Assembly (NCBI GenBank): GCA_045124255.1 | Contig: JBGVLM010000007.1 | Coordinates: forward strand, 54,611 to 118,610 | DNA from: Eshraghiella sp045124255 | GTDB taxonomy: Bacteria; Bacillota; Clostridia; Lachnospirales; Lachnospiraceae | Reading direction: 5' to 3' | Length of the DNA stretch: 64,000 bases | Part shown: one piece after another, positions 1 to 10,067 of the stretch | Layout of the letters: the number at the start of each line of letters is the position of its first letter | Numbering within the stretch: position 1 is the stretch's first letter | Notes under the pieces: model-generated | Told to the model about the DNA's origin: nothing | Databases searched by the model: none | Seen by the model: the letters and a program-made list of their open reading frames with translations, nothing else | Made by a program: the position numbers and the translations under genes

Positions 1-3000
1 GTCCTGCCCCAAACCGGTTGATACGAATTGAAGAAATTTATTGCAGTTAATGAGCTTTGCATATTCCTCAGGCATTCTTCCCTCTGCAACAAGGGCGTCA
101 AGCTGGCTCTTAAGCCCTGTAAAGCTGTCCGCACAATTATAATCCAGCAGTTCAAAAAACTTATGATATGCATTACCTCTTGATATTCCTGTAACTTTCT
201 CATCAGCCTCAATAAACCTTGGAACAGCTTTCTTACTTTCAGGCAGCTCTATTCTTGCCTCAAGATTATCACTTTCCTCCATTGCCTTATGTTTAAGGTC
301 TGAAACGGAATATTTGGATTTGACTGACAGAATGTTGCTGTACGGATATTTATATTCCAGTTTTTCCTTCACAAGACGATATATATCAGCATCTGCTTCA
401 TATTCGTCCATTTGTCCGGATATATCCATTGCATCGGATAATACTGCAATCTCATGAGCGGCTATGATATCATACAGCTCATCCATACTGATTTCCCTTA
501 CCCTGAATCTGTTGTTATTCAATGCAACTGGGGCAACCAAATCAAGATAATTGGTATTCTCTGTCAGATAGCCGCTCTCGATTCTGCCGCTTTCCTTTGC
601 AAGCTGCCATTTATCCAATGACTTTTCCATTCCCGTAACGCCAATCATGATAAGCTTGTTAACTGCTCTTGTCATTGCAACATACAGAACTCTTAACTCC
701 TCACCTATCCCGTCGGATTTAATTTTGCGGGAAATCAGGTTCTTATATACGACATTTTCCCTGATTCTCCTGTTCAAATCAACATAATCCATTGCAATAC
801 CGTAATCGCTGTCATATATAACCGGGTCATTTGCATCCCTAAGATTATAATTCTTGGCAAAATCACCAATTATAACCACAGGAAATTCAAGTCCCTTACT
901 TTTATGGATACTCATTATTCTTACGGCATCATCAGCGCTCTGTGAGGTATTATCGGTACCGTAGTCCACATCATATTTCTGCAGCTTATCAATATATCTG
1001 AGGAAGTTAAATACTCCGAAATAACTTGTATTTTCAAATTCTTTAGCTTTGACAATGAGCATGTCGAGATTGGCTTTTCTGCTCTCTCCATTCATCATTG
1101 CACCCGTGTAATCATAATATCCGGTATTATAGATTATCTCAGATACAAGCTCCCTGATTGTAAGAAGCTCTGCCTTATCCCGATAATTCTTAATCAGCTC
1201 AAGAAATTTACGGCATTTACTTCCAAGCTCATTATCTTTATCCGCATATTCCCTCAGACAGTCATATAATTCCGTTCTGCGTTTTCTGCCCTTGACTGTG
1301 GCAAGCTCCTCTGCAGTAAAATAAGCCCAGTAGGACCTCATAAGTCCTGCAAGCGGAATCTCCTGTCTCGGATTGTCTATTACCCTGAGAAAATCCAACA
1401 CCTTAACGACCTCATTAGCGGTAAAATAACCCGTTGATGAAGCATACAATGCAGGGATTCCGTGATTGGCAAGAATTGATGCATATACAGGACCGGCGGT
1501 TTTGTCACTTCTTAACAGAATAACACAATCGCTGTATTTAAGCTCAGGATTTTCCTTGCGAAGCCTTATTATTCTGTCGGCAGCAATATGCGCCGAAGCC
1601 TCTCTTTTGTCCCAATTATTATTGTTCAGCATATCTCTGTCCATAAGAATAAGCTCAGATATATCATCAAAGCTGTCTTCAAAATCCCTGCCGGCATTAA
1701 GCCTTACCTCGTCCGTATAATCTATTCCGCCGATTGTTTTCTTCATGACTGCATGAAATACATCATTAATTCCTTCAAGCACATTGGCGCGGCTTCTGAA
1801 ATTCTTATGAAGCTCTATTTTGCAGTATTTATCAGATTGTGCGGTATCATATTCAGGATATCGGGCGTATTTATCCATGAACAACTCCGGCTTTGCCATA
1901 CGGAACTTATATATGCTCTGTTTGACGTCGCCTACCATAAATATATTGGGCGTTCCGAACCGCTCCTTAGATACTGCATTGAGTATGTATTCCTGAACAG
2001 GATTACTGTCCTGATATTCATCAATATATATTTCATTAAAGCTCTCCGCCAGCTCATCGGCAATTTCGGTATAGGTATTATGTCCGTTATCCCTGTTAAT
2101 AAGTATATCAAGTGCATAATGTTCAATATCGGAGAAATCCACTATATTCTGTTCCTTCTTATATGCCCCGAATCTTATCGTAAATTCCGTAACAAGTTCA
2201 AGATATATATCCGCATAGGGCTTACAGCTAAGAAGCTGTTCAAGCTGCTTGTCTGTATCAAGACAATATTCCGCCAAAAGTTTTTCTTTGCGTTTTTTAT
2301 TTCTTGAACGCATTGTCTGAACTTTTTTGCGTAATTCCTCATCTGCCTTTGAACGTTTCAGATTCTCATCAGCCGTATTAAGTATTTCTGCAATCTGTTC
2401 AAAAGTATCCGCCTTATCGCAATGCCGCCATTTATCCCTGTCAGCTTCAATTGCCGGTATATATTCAGCCGGACCGCCCATATCCCTGCAATATTCAAGC
2501 ATTATCTCACAGTCATCAGCACATTCCCTGCAAAGCTGTCTGACATATTCAAGTGTATAGCCTACTATCGGAAGTTTCTCATATGCTTTAACCGAATCCG
2601 TCATAAATACCTTCCTGCAGTCTGCAAGCCATTCCAACGGCCATGGATTACTCTGTGAGAATCTGTACAGTCCGAGAATATATTCCGATATTCTGTCAAT
2701 TGATTTACCGGGTGCAAAGGCTTCCACAAAATCAAGGAATTCCCTGCTGCCCTCATTAAATTTTTCCTCCAAAAGCTCCTGAATGACATCCTCTCTTATA
2801 AGGCTTAACTCACCTTCATCAGCAACCCTGAAATCCGGCTCCAATGAAATTGTATTATAATAATTTCTGATTATATATGTACAAAAGCTGTCTATCGTCG
2901 TTATCCTTGCATTATCAAGCAAAGAAATCTGTCTGAGAAGATGACGGTTGCCCGGATTCTTCTTTAGTTCGTTTTCAAAGGCATTGCTTAATCTGGTCTT

Positions 3001-3195
3001 CATCTCCTCCGCCGCAGCCCTTGTAAAGGTCACGACAACAATTGTATCAATATCTGTCGGTGCTTTCTCATCCAGCACTCTTCTGATTATTCGTTCAATC
3101 AGCACCGCTGTTTTACCTGAACCGGCGGCGGCACTTACCAGAAGATTACAGCCTTTTGCATCAATCGCATTCTGCTGTTTAGTTGTCCATGCCAT
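1..3195 (-). CDS. addA: ATP-dependent helicase/nuclease subunit A (partial)
   Basis: UvrD-type helicase and nuclease subunit of the AddAB complex, which resects double-strand breaks for RecA-dependent repair. My own reading gives 1,065 codons from an ATG at 3195 to the window edge, with no stop. The N-terminus has an SF1 Walker A (SAAAGSGKT, about residues 20-28) and a helicase II-type segment (IYIDEYQDSN). Later come an SIHKSKGLEFP segment (motif V region) and, near residue 1,020, the start of the RecB-type nuclease domain (GNAYHKFFELLDYN). The C-terminal remainder lies outside the window. An AGGAGG sits 9 nt upstream, inside the end of addB. addB ends 3 nt before this start, so the two are co-transcribed and probably translationally coupled. 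Confidence 0.95.
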   Translation of the reverse strand, partial: MAWTTKQQNAIDAKGCNLLVSAAAGSGKTAVLIERIIRRVLDEKAPTDIDTIVVVTFTRAAAEEMKTRLSNAFENELKKNPGNRHLLRQISLLDNARITTIDSFCTYIIRNYYNTISLEPDFRVADEGELSLIREDVIQELLEEKFNEGSREFLDFVEAFAPGKSIDRISEYILGLYRFSQSNPWPLEWLADCRKVFMTDSVKAYEKLPIVGYTLEYVRQLCRECADDCEIMLEYCRDMGGPAEYIPAIEADRDKWRHCDKADTFEQIAEILNTADENLKRSKADEELRKKVQTMRSRNKKRKEKLLAEYCLDTDKQLEQLLSCKPYADIYLELVTEFTIRFGAYKKEQNIVDFSDIEHYALDILINRDNGHNTYTEIADELAESFNEIYIDEYQDSNPVQEYILNAVSKERFGTPNIFMVGDVKQSIYKFRMAKPELFMDKYARYPEYDTAQSDKYCKIELHKNFRSRANVLEGINDVFHAVMKKTIGGIDYTDEVRLNAGRDFEDSFDDISELILMDRDMLNNNNWDKREASAHIAADRIIRLRKENPELKYSDCVILLRSDKTAGPVYASILANHGIPALYASSTGYFTANEVVKVLDFLRVIDNPRQEIPLAGLMRSYWAYFTAEELATVKGRKRRTELYDCLREYADKDNELGSKCRKFLELIKNYRDKAELLTIRELVSEIIYNTGYYDYTGAMMNGESRKANLDMLIVKAKEFENTSYFGVFNFLRYIDKLQKYDVDYGTDNTSQSADDAVRIMSIHKSKGLEFPVVIIGDFAKNYNLRDANDPVIYDSDYGIAMDYVDLNRRIRENVVYKNLISRKIKSDGIGEELRVLYVAMTRAVNKLIMIGVTGMEKSLDKWQLAKESGRIESGYLTENTNYLDLVAPVALNNNRFRVREISMDELYDIIAAHEIAVLSDAMDISGQMDEYEADADIYRLVKEKLEYKYPYSNILSVKSKYSVSDLKHKAMEESDNLEARIELPESKKAVPRFIEADEKVTGISRGNAYHKFFELLDYNCADSFTGLKSQLDALVAEGRMPEEYAKLINCNKFLQFVSTGLGQD

Positions 3196-3198
3196 AAT

Positions 3199-6100
3199 CT
3201 ATTCCTCCTGCTCCTTATAGCCAAGCCTGCTCCATTTATCAGGTTCATCCTTGATGCTTGTCTTCTCCCTGTATTCCTGTCTTTTTGGATTGAAATTGCA
3301 TACACTGCAATACGGACAATACTCACAGGACTCCCTGTAAGGATTAGTCTCTACTGTTCCTTTACGGATTTCTTTTTCCATTTGGGACATTTTGTCAACT
3401 GCATAGCGTGACAGGCATTTCAACTGTTCATCCGTAAGAAGATGTCCGTCCAAGGTAAGCATTCCGTCCTTATTTCTCTTTGCAGGAACTACAAGTGACT
3501 TGCCCTTTTCCCAGTCATCAAGGTATTGGATACTCTCGTACCCCACCATTCCCGTAGGCTTCATTGCATTAAGAAGTGCTTCGTCAGGCTTCTCTTTGTC
3601 GGTTTTACTGATAATAGGATTGTCAATACGGTTATATAAAGCACCTGCAGCATAAACGGTCTTATCGGGATTCTGCTCCTGAAGTTTTTTGACTGTGCTG
3701 TGCAGGTACACCATTAACTGCAGTTTCAGACCATTATATATATCATCCAAATCAAGGTCATTTGCTCCTGATTTATAATCAATTATTTTGACATGAACTG
3801 AATCGTCATCCTCATATGTATCAATTCGGTCTATTTTTCCTGTGATTGCAGTACCCATAAAATGCTCATAAAAAATATTTTCAAATTCTGCCGGCTTAAA
3901 GCTTCCTGCTGACAACTGCCTTCCAAGTGCCCATACCGTATGCTCCAGAAGACTTATTATTCTCTGCTTCATATATTGATTTCTGCCGCTTTCGGTAAAA
4001 TACGAGGCATTATAATCCGCAGTTACGTCCATAACCGCACTAACCACAAGCTCCCTTCGTTCTTCATCCGTCACATCAGAGAAATCCTTATTGCGTTTCT
4101 TCAGTTCTACTGATATTTTCTCTATTGCATTATGAAATATGCTTCCCAAATCAGCCGAATTGATTTCATGGAGCTTACGTTCTTCAAGCTCCAGTCCGTA
4201 ATCCGCAAAATGCATAAAAGCACAGTTTGCATAGCGTTCAAGTCTGGATATACTGCTCTTCTCTATTGCGCTGTACAGAATTCGAGCAGTTTCCTCTGAC
4301 AGCAGGGACTTGGTATTCTCCCTGATATAGATATCGGTGATTTCGTGTATTCTTTCCGAATAGGGTTCGTTTTCAAGAAAATACAGCAGCATCTCCTTAA
4401 TTCCCGGCTTAACATCATCCCTGTTAATAAATGCCGCAGATGCAATATGGAGCGTATTATCCGGATTGGTTATTTTGTCCACTTCCTTAATCTGTTCATT
4501 ATTCTGCACAGCTAATTTCGGATACATTTTCTGAAGCATGCTTATAATTCTCGAAGGCTTGCATTCCTTGCCCTCGGAATCATAATTATGACACATCACC
4601 TGTAACATGCTCTCAGGCTCCGTCATATTAAGATAGAGATAAAAATTCTGGATAAAAACCTTTTCCCTTGGTGACGGTGACAGCTCAATATTATTATCAT
4701 GAAGTATTTTTCTCTCATTCTCGGAAAGCATTCCTTTATTAGAGGAAAGCTTAGGAAGAATGCCCTCATTAACTCCGAGAACAAACAGCACCTTAATATG
4801 TTCAAGTCTTGTTCTCTCAATATCACCCACCGTTACGCAGTCAACGGACGGCGGAATTACACCCACCTTTATTTCCTCAAAGCCTGCGTCAAGAATGCTG
4901 ATAAATTCCGCTACCGTTACCTTCTCATCACCGAGTAATGAGTCAAGCTGCTCCAAAAGACCGATTATCTTTCCGTAAGTCTGTCTGTACTCCGCAGCCT
5001 TGGACATATTGTCTGCCCTATAAACAACAGCCTCCGTTTCACACGCCATGGCTTCAAGAATGTTATAGGCATCCGCGGCTTCCATAAGCTCATATATCGC
5101 CCTTACAATCACTCCTACGGTTATGTCCTTACCTGCAAGCTGCTCCTCAAACGGCAGTATTATATTGATAAAATCCTCTCTGGTCTTATTAATATCCTGT
5201 AAATCATTTTTCTTACCTGAGGACTTACGGATAAAATTCTCATGCCATTTACTTCTGCCCCGGATTCCGAGTGCCAGCACATAGTTTTCAAGAATATCAA
5301 CTGATTCCCTGTCAATACGGCACAATTTGTTTTTAAGGAAACGGAATACGCTCTCATAAGAAAAATTGTCCTTAATAATTCCGAGTGCCGCTCTTATATA
5401 TTCAACAACCGGGTTACCGATAAGGCTTCGCTTGTTGTCCATGAAAAAAGGTATTTGACTCTCAGTAAATATTCTCTGTATATAATCCGAATAATCCCCG
5501 ATATTCCCTGCAACAACCGCAATCTCCCTGAAGCGTACATTGCGGCATCTGACACAGTCAAGAATCCTTGCGGCGGTAAGCTGAACCTCATCCCTTGGCG
5601 TATTCGGCATCGCAATCGCAATGTCCTTAACCTCCCCGTCATAATGCTTACCCGAATATCTGAAAAGCTCTTTTTCAAGGAAGTCAAGCTCTTCTGATTT
5701 CGCAAATCTGTACTTATCCTTATCTGTAGGTATTCTGTTATATGTAACATGATGTCCAAGTCTGTCAGCGATTCTTCCCATAATCTGCATCATATTTTTA
5801 CTCATATGAAACAAATCAGAATCACCGTTAATCACGTTATAATCCTCGTTATCAGGAATTGTAACAGTATTAATAACATGGTCCGCCATAGTTAAAATGC
5901 ATTCAAACACTCTGTACTGAACCGGCGTAAAGCCCGTAAAACCGTCAAATGCAACAACCGCATTATTGAAAAATGACGATTTGGAAATTACTCTTAATAA
6001 TTCTTCGGGTCTGTCCTCCACCGTCACATATTTGTCCCGTATATACTCCTCAAATGCCTCATAAATAACGAGAATGTCACTAAGCTTCTGTTTGAGACGG

Positions 6101-6552
6101 TCAGTTGATTTGACTTCATCGATAATTCGTCTAAGCTCCTCTGTTCCGATTCCATACTGCTTCAATTCTGAAATCATTGATTTGATTTCGCTCACAAATC
6201 CCTGAGTTCTGTCTGCCTTAACAATTCTAAGACATCCCGCAACCTTATTAAGCACCTTACGCACAATAAGATTCTTACCCGTATCGTCAATTATCTCCAA
6301 AAGTTCAATGCCAAGCTCATCAAAAATCCTGTATGCCAGTCTTCCGAAGGTCACGACATCTATGTTGAATACACCGCCGTTATCATGCATTCTTACGATA
6401 TCCTTCTGTGCCTGCAGGGAGGACTGTTCAGGAACGATTAATATGTATTTTCTGTTGCTGTCTGTTGATTCCATTGACTCTTTAATAAGTCTGTTATAGA
6501 GCTTATAGGTCTTGCCATGCCCTGAGGCACTCATAAAAAATTCTAACGACAT
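3199..6552 (-). CDS. addB: ATP-dependent helicase/nuclease subunit B
   Basis: Second subunit of AddAB: an inactive helicase-like scaffold that recognises Chi, carrying a C-terminal nuclease. It reads MSLEFFMSASGHGKTYKLYN, with a Walker A-like GHGKT at the N-terminus. The Fe-S-bound nuclease domain is shown by an early cysteine (ERYANCAFMHFADYG), the nuclease residues in KIDRIDTYEDD and KIIDYKSG, and the C-terminal cluster CEYCPYCSVC. Length of about 1,117 aa matches the family. I start at 6552 because GGGAG lies 5 nt upstream. The in-frame ATG at 6564 has no ribosome site and overlaps it. It lies 3 nt upstream of addA on the same strand. Confidence 0.95.
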   Translation of the reverse strand: MSLEFFMSASGHGKTYKLYNRLIKESMESTDSNRKYILIVPEQSSLQAQKDIVRMHDNGGVFNIDVVTFGRLAYRIFDELGIELLEIIDDTGKNLIVRKVLNKVAGCLRIVKADRTQGFVSEIKSMISELKQYGIGTEELRRIIDEVKSTDRLKQKLSDILVIYEAFEEYIRDKYVTVEDRPEELLRVISKSSFFNNAVVAFDGFTGFTPVQYRVFECILTMADHVINTVTIPDNEDYNVINGDSDLFHMSKNMMQIMGRIADRLGHHVTYNRIPTDKDKYRFAKSEELDFLEKELFRYSGKHYDGEVKDIAIAMPNTPRDEVQLTAARILDCVRCRNVRFREIAVVAGNIGDYSDYIQRIFTESQIPFFMDNKRSLIGNPVVEYIRAALGIIKDNFSYESVFRFLKNKLCRIDRESVDILENYVLALGIRGRSKWHENFIRKSSGKKNDLQDINKTREDFINIILPFEEQLAGKDITVGVIVRAIYELMEAADAYNILEAMACETEAVVYRADNMSKAAEYRQTYGKIIGLLEQLDSLLGDEKVTVAEFISILDAGFEEIKVGVIPPSVDCVTVGDIERTRLEHIKVLFVLGVNEGILPKLSSNKGMLSENERKILHDNNIELSPSPREKVFIQNFYLYLNMTEPESMLQVMCHNYDSEGKECKPSRIISMLQKMYPKLAVQNNEQIKEVDKITNPDNTLHIASAAFINRDDVKPGIKEMLLYFLENEPYSERIHEITDIYIRENTKSLLSEETARILYSAIEKSSISRLERYANCAFMHFADYGLELEERKLHEINSADLGSIFHNAIEKISVELKKRNKDFSDVTDEERRELVVSAVMDVTADYNASYFTESGRNQYMKQRIISLLEHTVWALGRQLSAGSFKPAEFENIFYEHFMGTAITGKIDRIDTYEDDDSVHVKIIDYKSGANDLDLDDIYNGLKLQLMVYLHSTVKKLQEQNPDKTVYAAGALYNRIDNPIISKTDKEKPDEALLNAMKPTGMVGYESIQYLDDWEKGKSLVVPAKRNKDGMLTLDGHLLTDEQLKCLSRYAVDKMSQMEKEIRKGTVETNPYRESCEYCPYCSVCNFNPKRQEYREKTSIKDEPDKWSRLGYKEQEE

Positions 6553-6583
6553 AACTTCTCCCATATAAAAAAAGTAATATTTT

Positions 6584-6621
6584 CCCGAGTTGATTAATAT
6601 TTTATAATAATCAGATTCGGG
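6584..6621. promoter_or_regulatory. imperfect dyad in addB/small-gene divergent spacer
   Basis: CCCGA and TGATTA at the left pair with TAATCA and TCGGG at the right, with an AT-rich centre containing TATAAT. It lies between the divergent starts at 6552 and 6632. It could be an operator or a transcript hairpin. Function is inferred only from symmetry and position. Confidence 0.35.
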
Positions 6622-6631
6622 AGTAAAAACA

Positions 6632-7069
6632 ATGAGTTCAAAAACAAAGATTGTAGTTCTTAAGCTAAAAGAAATGATTTACACAATTGTATTTGTAGTA
6701 TTGGGAATCATTCTGATTCTGTTAATTATACTATTAATAACAAGAAACGCCAATAAATCCGTTCCGGAAGCCGTAAAATCCACCTTCGCTCCGGGAGTAT
6801 ATACTTCATCAATTGTACTTGCAACAAATCCGGTGGATATAGAAGTTGTAGTTGATGCAGAACAAATTAAATCAATTCAGTTAATCAATACTTCTGAATC
6901 CATTGAAACAATGTACCCATTAATAACTGCTTCGCTTAACTCCATATCGGAGCAGGTTATTAAAAACAATTCAACAGAAAACATTACATACAATCAGGAA
7001 TTCAAATATACCTCGCTTGTATTAATCGAGGCAATTCAGGCGGCCCTCGACAAAGCCTATAATGAATAG
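6632..7069 (+). CDS. small membrane-anchored protein, possibly FMN-binding-like
   Basis: 145 aa, not firmly recognised. A short basic N-terminus precedes one strongly hydrophobic segment (about residues 15-40), then an extracytoplasmic domain of about 100 residues. The pattern GVYTSSIVLATNPVDIEVVV followed by an alternating helix/strand tail loosely resembles the FMN_bind fold, but no flavinylation motif is evident, so this is weak. GGGAG lies 8 nt upstream of the ATG. It is divergent from addB and convergent with the ABC permease, so it is probably monocistronic. It ends just before a bidirectional terminator. Confidence 0.75.
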   Translation: MSSKTKIVVLKLKEMIYTIVFVVLGIILILLIILLITRNANKSVPEAVKSTFAPGVYTSSIVLATNPVDIEVVVDAEQIKSIQLINTSESIETMYPLITASLNSISEQVIKNNSTENITYNQEFKYTSLVLIEAIQAALDKAYNE

Positions 7070-7093
7070 CCCCTGCATCCCGTGAATTAAATT

Positions 7094-7127
7094 TAAGCCG
7101 ATTACCTGCCACCATGTAATCGGCTTA
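7094..7127. terminator. bidirectional Rho-independent terminator
   Basis: A 12-bp perfect stem (TAAGCCGATTAC / GTAATCGGCTTA) with a 10-nt loop between convergent genes at 7069 and 7152. A/T-rich flanks on both sides suit termination in both directions. Confidence 0.75.
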
Positions 7128-7151
7128 ATTAACGTATTAACATTTCATTCA

Positions 7152-9227
7152 TTATAGCATTTTATTGAATTTTGTGAAACTATATTTTATATTAGAAGAA
7201 AATATATAAATTGAATATGTCATTGCGGCAAATACCATAATTAACACGCTTAATACTGCAATCAATAATACTTTCCATGGAAAATACAGATTCTGATACA
7301 GGCCGGCGTCATAGTATTCTATCATTACCGGTCCCATAATACAGGCAATCAGCGATGAAACAGGTATTCCGTAAAGCAAAGCCTTTATTCCGTAAGTTAA
7401 GCATTCCAGACTTATCATTTTATTAAAATCCTTTACGGACATTCCTAATGATTTCAGTACAGCATACTCTCTTCTTCGCATTCGTATATTGCCGTAAATA
7501 ATATTAAACATATTTACCGCAGACAGAAGGAAAATAAGTACCGAAAAACCGTAAGCAAATACTTTTATAACAGCTATCCGGTTATCACCCATTTCGCCCG
7601 ATAATTCCTCATCAGAAATAATTCCGGTCATTCCCAGCTCATCACGAATACGCTCTAACTCAGCCGTACTTTCCGCATGTGTATCTGATTGGAAAAGATA
7701 TTGGATATATTCTCCCGTAATAAGCCCCTGCCAAAGAACCTTCTCCATAAAGCTGTACGGATACAGAAGTTCAACTCCGTCATAATATAACCTATCAGAC
7801 TCGCCCGTACACCATGGAATGGACTCAGCATCTAATACCGCCCCATATTTAACGGTAAATTTCTCAGCCCCTGCCTCAGCAAGCGGTATTTTTATATCCT
7901 CCATATCCTCAGCTTCGGTCCTATACCAGCATATTTCCTGACCGTTTTCATCAACATATATATCATTATAGCTGCAGCCTTCTTTCTCCGGTACGCGGAG
8001 TATCTGCAGATTACCTGAATCGGAAGCAAGCAAATTTACTCTGTAGGTATCCGGATTCATGTCAGCAAAACCGTCAACTGCAACTGCCAATGGTTCATCA
8101 GACTTCATATATTTCTCCGGTGACAGATTATTTTCCTCTAACATCTGCTTATAACTTTCGTCATCTATAAATATAATTTTTACATCTTTAAGTTCTCCGT
8201 TAATAAAAGCTTTTTCCCTTGAAAATCTGAAATAAGAACCGTCACTTATGCCCTCTGCCGTTAACATCTTATCCAGTACCTCATCAGGGTTCTTGTCCTC
8301 ATATTCTTCCCAATGGCCAAACCACCTGATTTCATAATCATAAGGATTATAATATGTATTATTATATACACTCTGAATAAGATATCCTGAACATGTACAT
8401 ACCGTAACAATAACTACCAGACTCATACACAGTCCGGCAACAATGTTTTTTGACCTCTTATGGTTACTTTTATAATGCCTGTCTGCAAGCATGCCTGCAA
8501 TGCCAAAATTCTTAGACATGAATCGGGATGTTTTTATTTTCCTGCCGTCATTCTGACTGTATCCGCTGTCCCTTACGGCATTTATGACTGATATTTTTAA
8601 GGCTTTTTTTGAAGCTGCCAGTGAAGATATGATAACAACCAGAAAGGCAATAACACAGGAAGTAATTATTCCCAAAGGTTCAATATACAGCACTAACGGA
8701 AGCGATGCGGCAAAATTTATAAACCAATGTCCGATAAGCTTAAGCAGAACTGCCATTATGCCCATACCAAGCAGTATTCCTACCGGTATACCGATTGCAC
8801 TTATCATCAATGCCTCGGTCAGTACCATTTTTCTAAGCTGTTTGCCGGTTGCCCCGACAGAGGCAATCAGTCCAAGCTGTTTCGTCCGCTCCCCTATTGA
8901 CAGATAAAAAGAATTATAAATCATAAATCCCGACACTATTATAACAGTTAACATAATAACTGCTGTCGGTATGAAAATCTCCTCAAAATCTGCAATAAAG
9001 CTTATGTCAAATTCATAGAAGCTTCCGCTGAAAAATTCAAACGGCTCCGGCTCATAATCAATAACATACCTGTTATAATTAATAAACTCGTAGTAACGAT
9101 AGCTTGATACAAATATCATCACTCCGCAAATCATTGCAGCAGATAATATTATTCCGAGAATTGTTGTTATTGTCCGGGTTCTGCTTTTCTTTATGTATTC
9201 CATGCTTATTTTGTTGAAAATACTCAT
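7152..9227 (-). CDS. ABC transporter permease, FtsX/MacB-type
   Basis: 691 aa. The N-terminal membrane helix (about 18-40) precedes an FtsX domain with three helices (about 85-215), recognised by the GERTKQLGLIASVGAT loop. Another helix near 265-285 leads to a large outside domain (about 290-555). A second FtsX domain follows (about 560-690, with RRREYAVLKSLGMS). This layout fits efflux or mechanotransmission permeases of the antimicrobial-peptide resistance and lipoprotein-export type. The start overlaps the ATPase stop by ATGA, so the subunits are coupled. Substrate is unknown. The histidine kinase/regulator pair upstream suggests envelope-stress or peptide sensing. Confidence 0.88.
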   Translation of the reverse strand: MSIFNKISMEYIKKSRTRTITTILGIILSAAMICGVMIFVSSYRYYEFINYNRYVIDYEPEPFEFFSGSFYEFDISFIADFEEIFIPTAVIMLTVIIVSGFMIYNSFYLSIGERTKQLGLIASVGATGKQLRKMVLTEALMISAIGIPVGILLGMGIMAVLLKLIGHWFINFAASLPLVLYIEPLGIITSCVIAFLVVIISSLAASKKALKISVINAVRDSGYSQNDGRKIKTSRFMSKNFGIAGMLADRHYKSNHKRSKNIVAGLCMSLVVIVTVCTCSGYLIQSVYNNTYYNPYDYEIRWFGHWEEYEDKNPDEVLDKMLTAEGISDGSYFRFSREKAFINGELKDVKIIFIDDESYKQMLEENNLSPEKYMKSDEPLAVAVDGFADMNPDTYRVNLLASDSGNLQILRVPEKEGCSYNDIYVDENGQEICWYRTEAEDMEDIKIPLAEAGAEKFTVKYGAVLDAESIPWCTGESDRLYYDGVELLYPYSFMEKVLWQGLITGEYIQYLFQSDTHAESTAELERIRDELGMTGIISDEELSGEMGDNRIAVIKVFAYGFSVLIFLLSAVNMFNIIYGNIRMRRREYAVLKSLGMSVKDFNKMISLECLTYGIKALLYGIPVSSLIACIMGPVMIEYYDAGLYQNLYFPWKVLLIAVLSVLIMVFAAMTYSIYIFSSNIKYSFTKFNKML

Positions 9228-9907
9228 TTACGAATCACCTCATCACGAATTATTTTTCCGTCTTCAAGGGTAATTATTCTGTCTGCCTGAAGTGCAATAT
9301 TTTCATTATGAGTAATAATTATCAATGTCTGATTGTATTTCTCATTGGACATCTTAAGAAGTTCAACTATCTCCTGACTGTTAACGCTGTCGAGACTGCC
9401 CGTCGGTTCATCTGCAAGCACAATTGCCGGCGCATTCATTAATGCCCTTCCTATTGAAACTCTCTGCTGCTGACCACCCGAAAGTCTGTCGGGAAGATAA
9501 TTTTCACGTCCGTTTAATTTAAGAATTGTAATAAGTTCATTCAAACGCTCATCATTAACCTTTTGTCCGTCCATAAGAACAGGAAGTGTTATATTCTCAA
9601 CCACATTCAGAACCGGCACAAGATTGTAAAACTGATAAATCAGTCCGACCTGTCTGCGGCGGAATATGGCAAGCTGCTCCTCATTCTGTGCAAATACATC
9701 ACTTCCATTCATAAATACCTTTCCGTCCGTAGGCTTATCAACTCCTCCGAGGATATGCATAAGTGTTGATTTGCCGGAGCCTGACGGACCGACAATAGCC
9801 ACAAATTCGCCTTTTTTAACCGAAAACGACACATTATCCAATGCTTTTACTGTATTTTCTCCCTTTCCATAAGTTTTACAGAGATTTTCAACTCTTAGTA
9901 TTTCCAT
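9224..9907 (-). CDS. ABC transporter ATP-binding protein (LolD/MacB/BceA-like)
   Basis: 227 aa cytoplasmic ATPase powering the adjacent FtsX permease. It carries Walker A GPSGSGKST (about 40-48), the Q-loop region (YQFYNLVPVLNV), signature LSGGQQQRV, Walker B IVLADEPTGSLD and the H-switch IITHNE. AGGAGG sits 7 nt before the ATG. A 145-nt spacer with its own putative promoter separates it from the kinase gene, so it may be separately induced by the response regulator. Confidence 0.93.
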   Translation of the reverse strand: MEILRVENLCKTYGKGENTVKALDNVSFSVKKGEFVAIVGPSGSGKSTLMHILGGVDKPTDGKVFMNGSDVFAQNEEQLAIFRRRQVGLIYQFYNLVPVLNVVENITLPVLMDGQKVNDERLNELITILKLNGRENYLPDRLSGGQQQRVSIGRALMNAPAIVLADEPTGSLDSVNSQEIVELLKMSNEKYNQTLIIITHNENIALQADRIITLEDGKIIRDEVIRK

Positions 9908-9945
9908 TAATACATCCTCCTGAAAGTATTTTATCGATTATCTTA

Positions 9946-9998
9946 ATTATATCTGATGCAGATGACATTACAGTGACTCAAAAATAACAAAAATGTCA
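9946..9998 (-). promoter_or_regulatory. putative regulator-controlled promoter of ABC exporter
   Basis: A perfect -10 TATAAT (minus strand; plus 9946-9951) has no convincing -35. Just upstream is an inverted repeat TGACATT / AATGTCA (plus 9963-9969 and 9992-9998), with an additional GAGTCAC copy between the arms. A weak -35 plus an upstream dyad is what an OmpR-family activator site looks like, and such a regulator is encoded at 11090-11758. The link is inference. Confidence 0.5.
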
Positions 9999-10039
9999 CT
10001 TGAGGCTTTCGATATAATCCTCAAAACGATATAAATAAC

Positions 10040-10067
10040 AAAGGAACCGCTGTTAAACGGTTCCTTT
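10040..10067 (-). terminator. terminator of the two-component operon
   Basis: A 10-bp stem (AAAGGAACCG / CGGTTCCTTT) with an 8-nt loop overlaps the last codons and stop of the kinase gene. It is followed on the minus strand by GTTATTTATAT. Confidence 0.65.
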
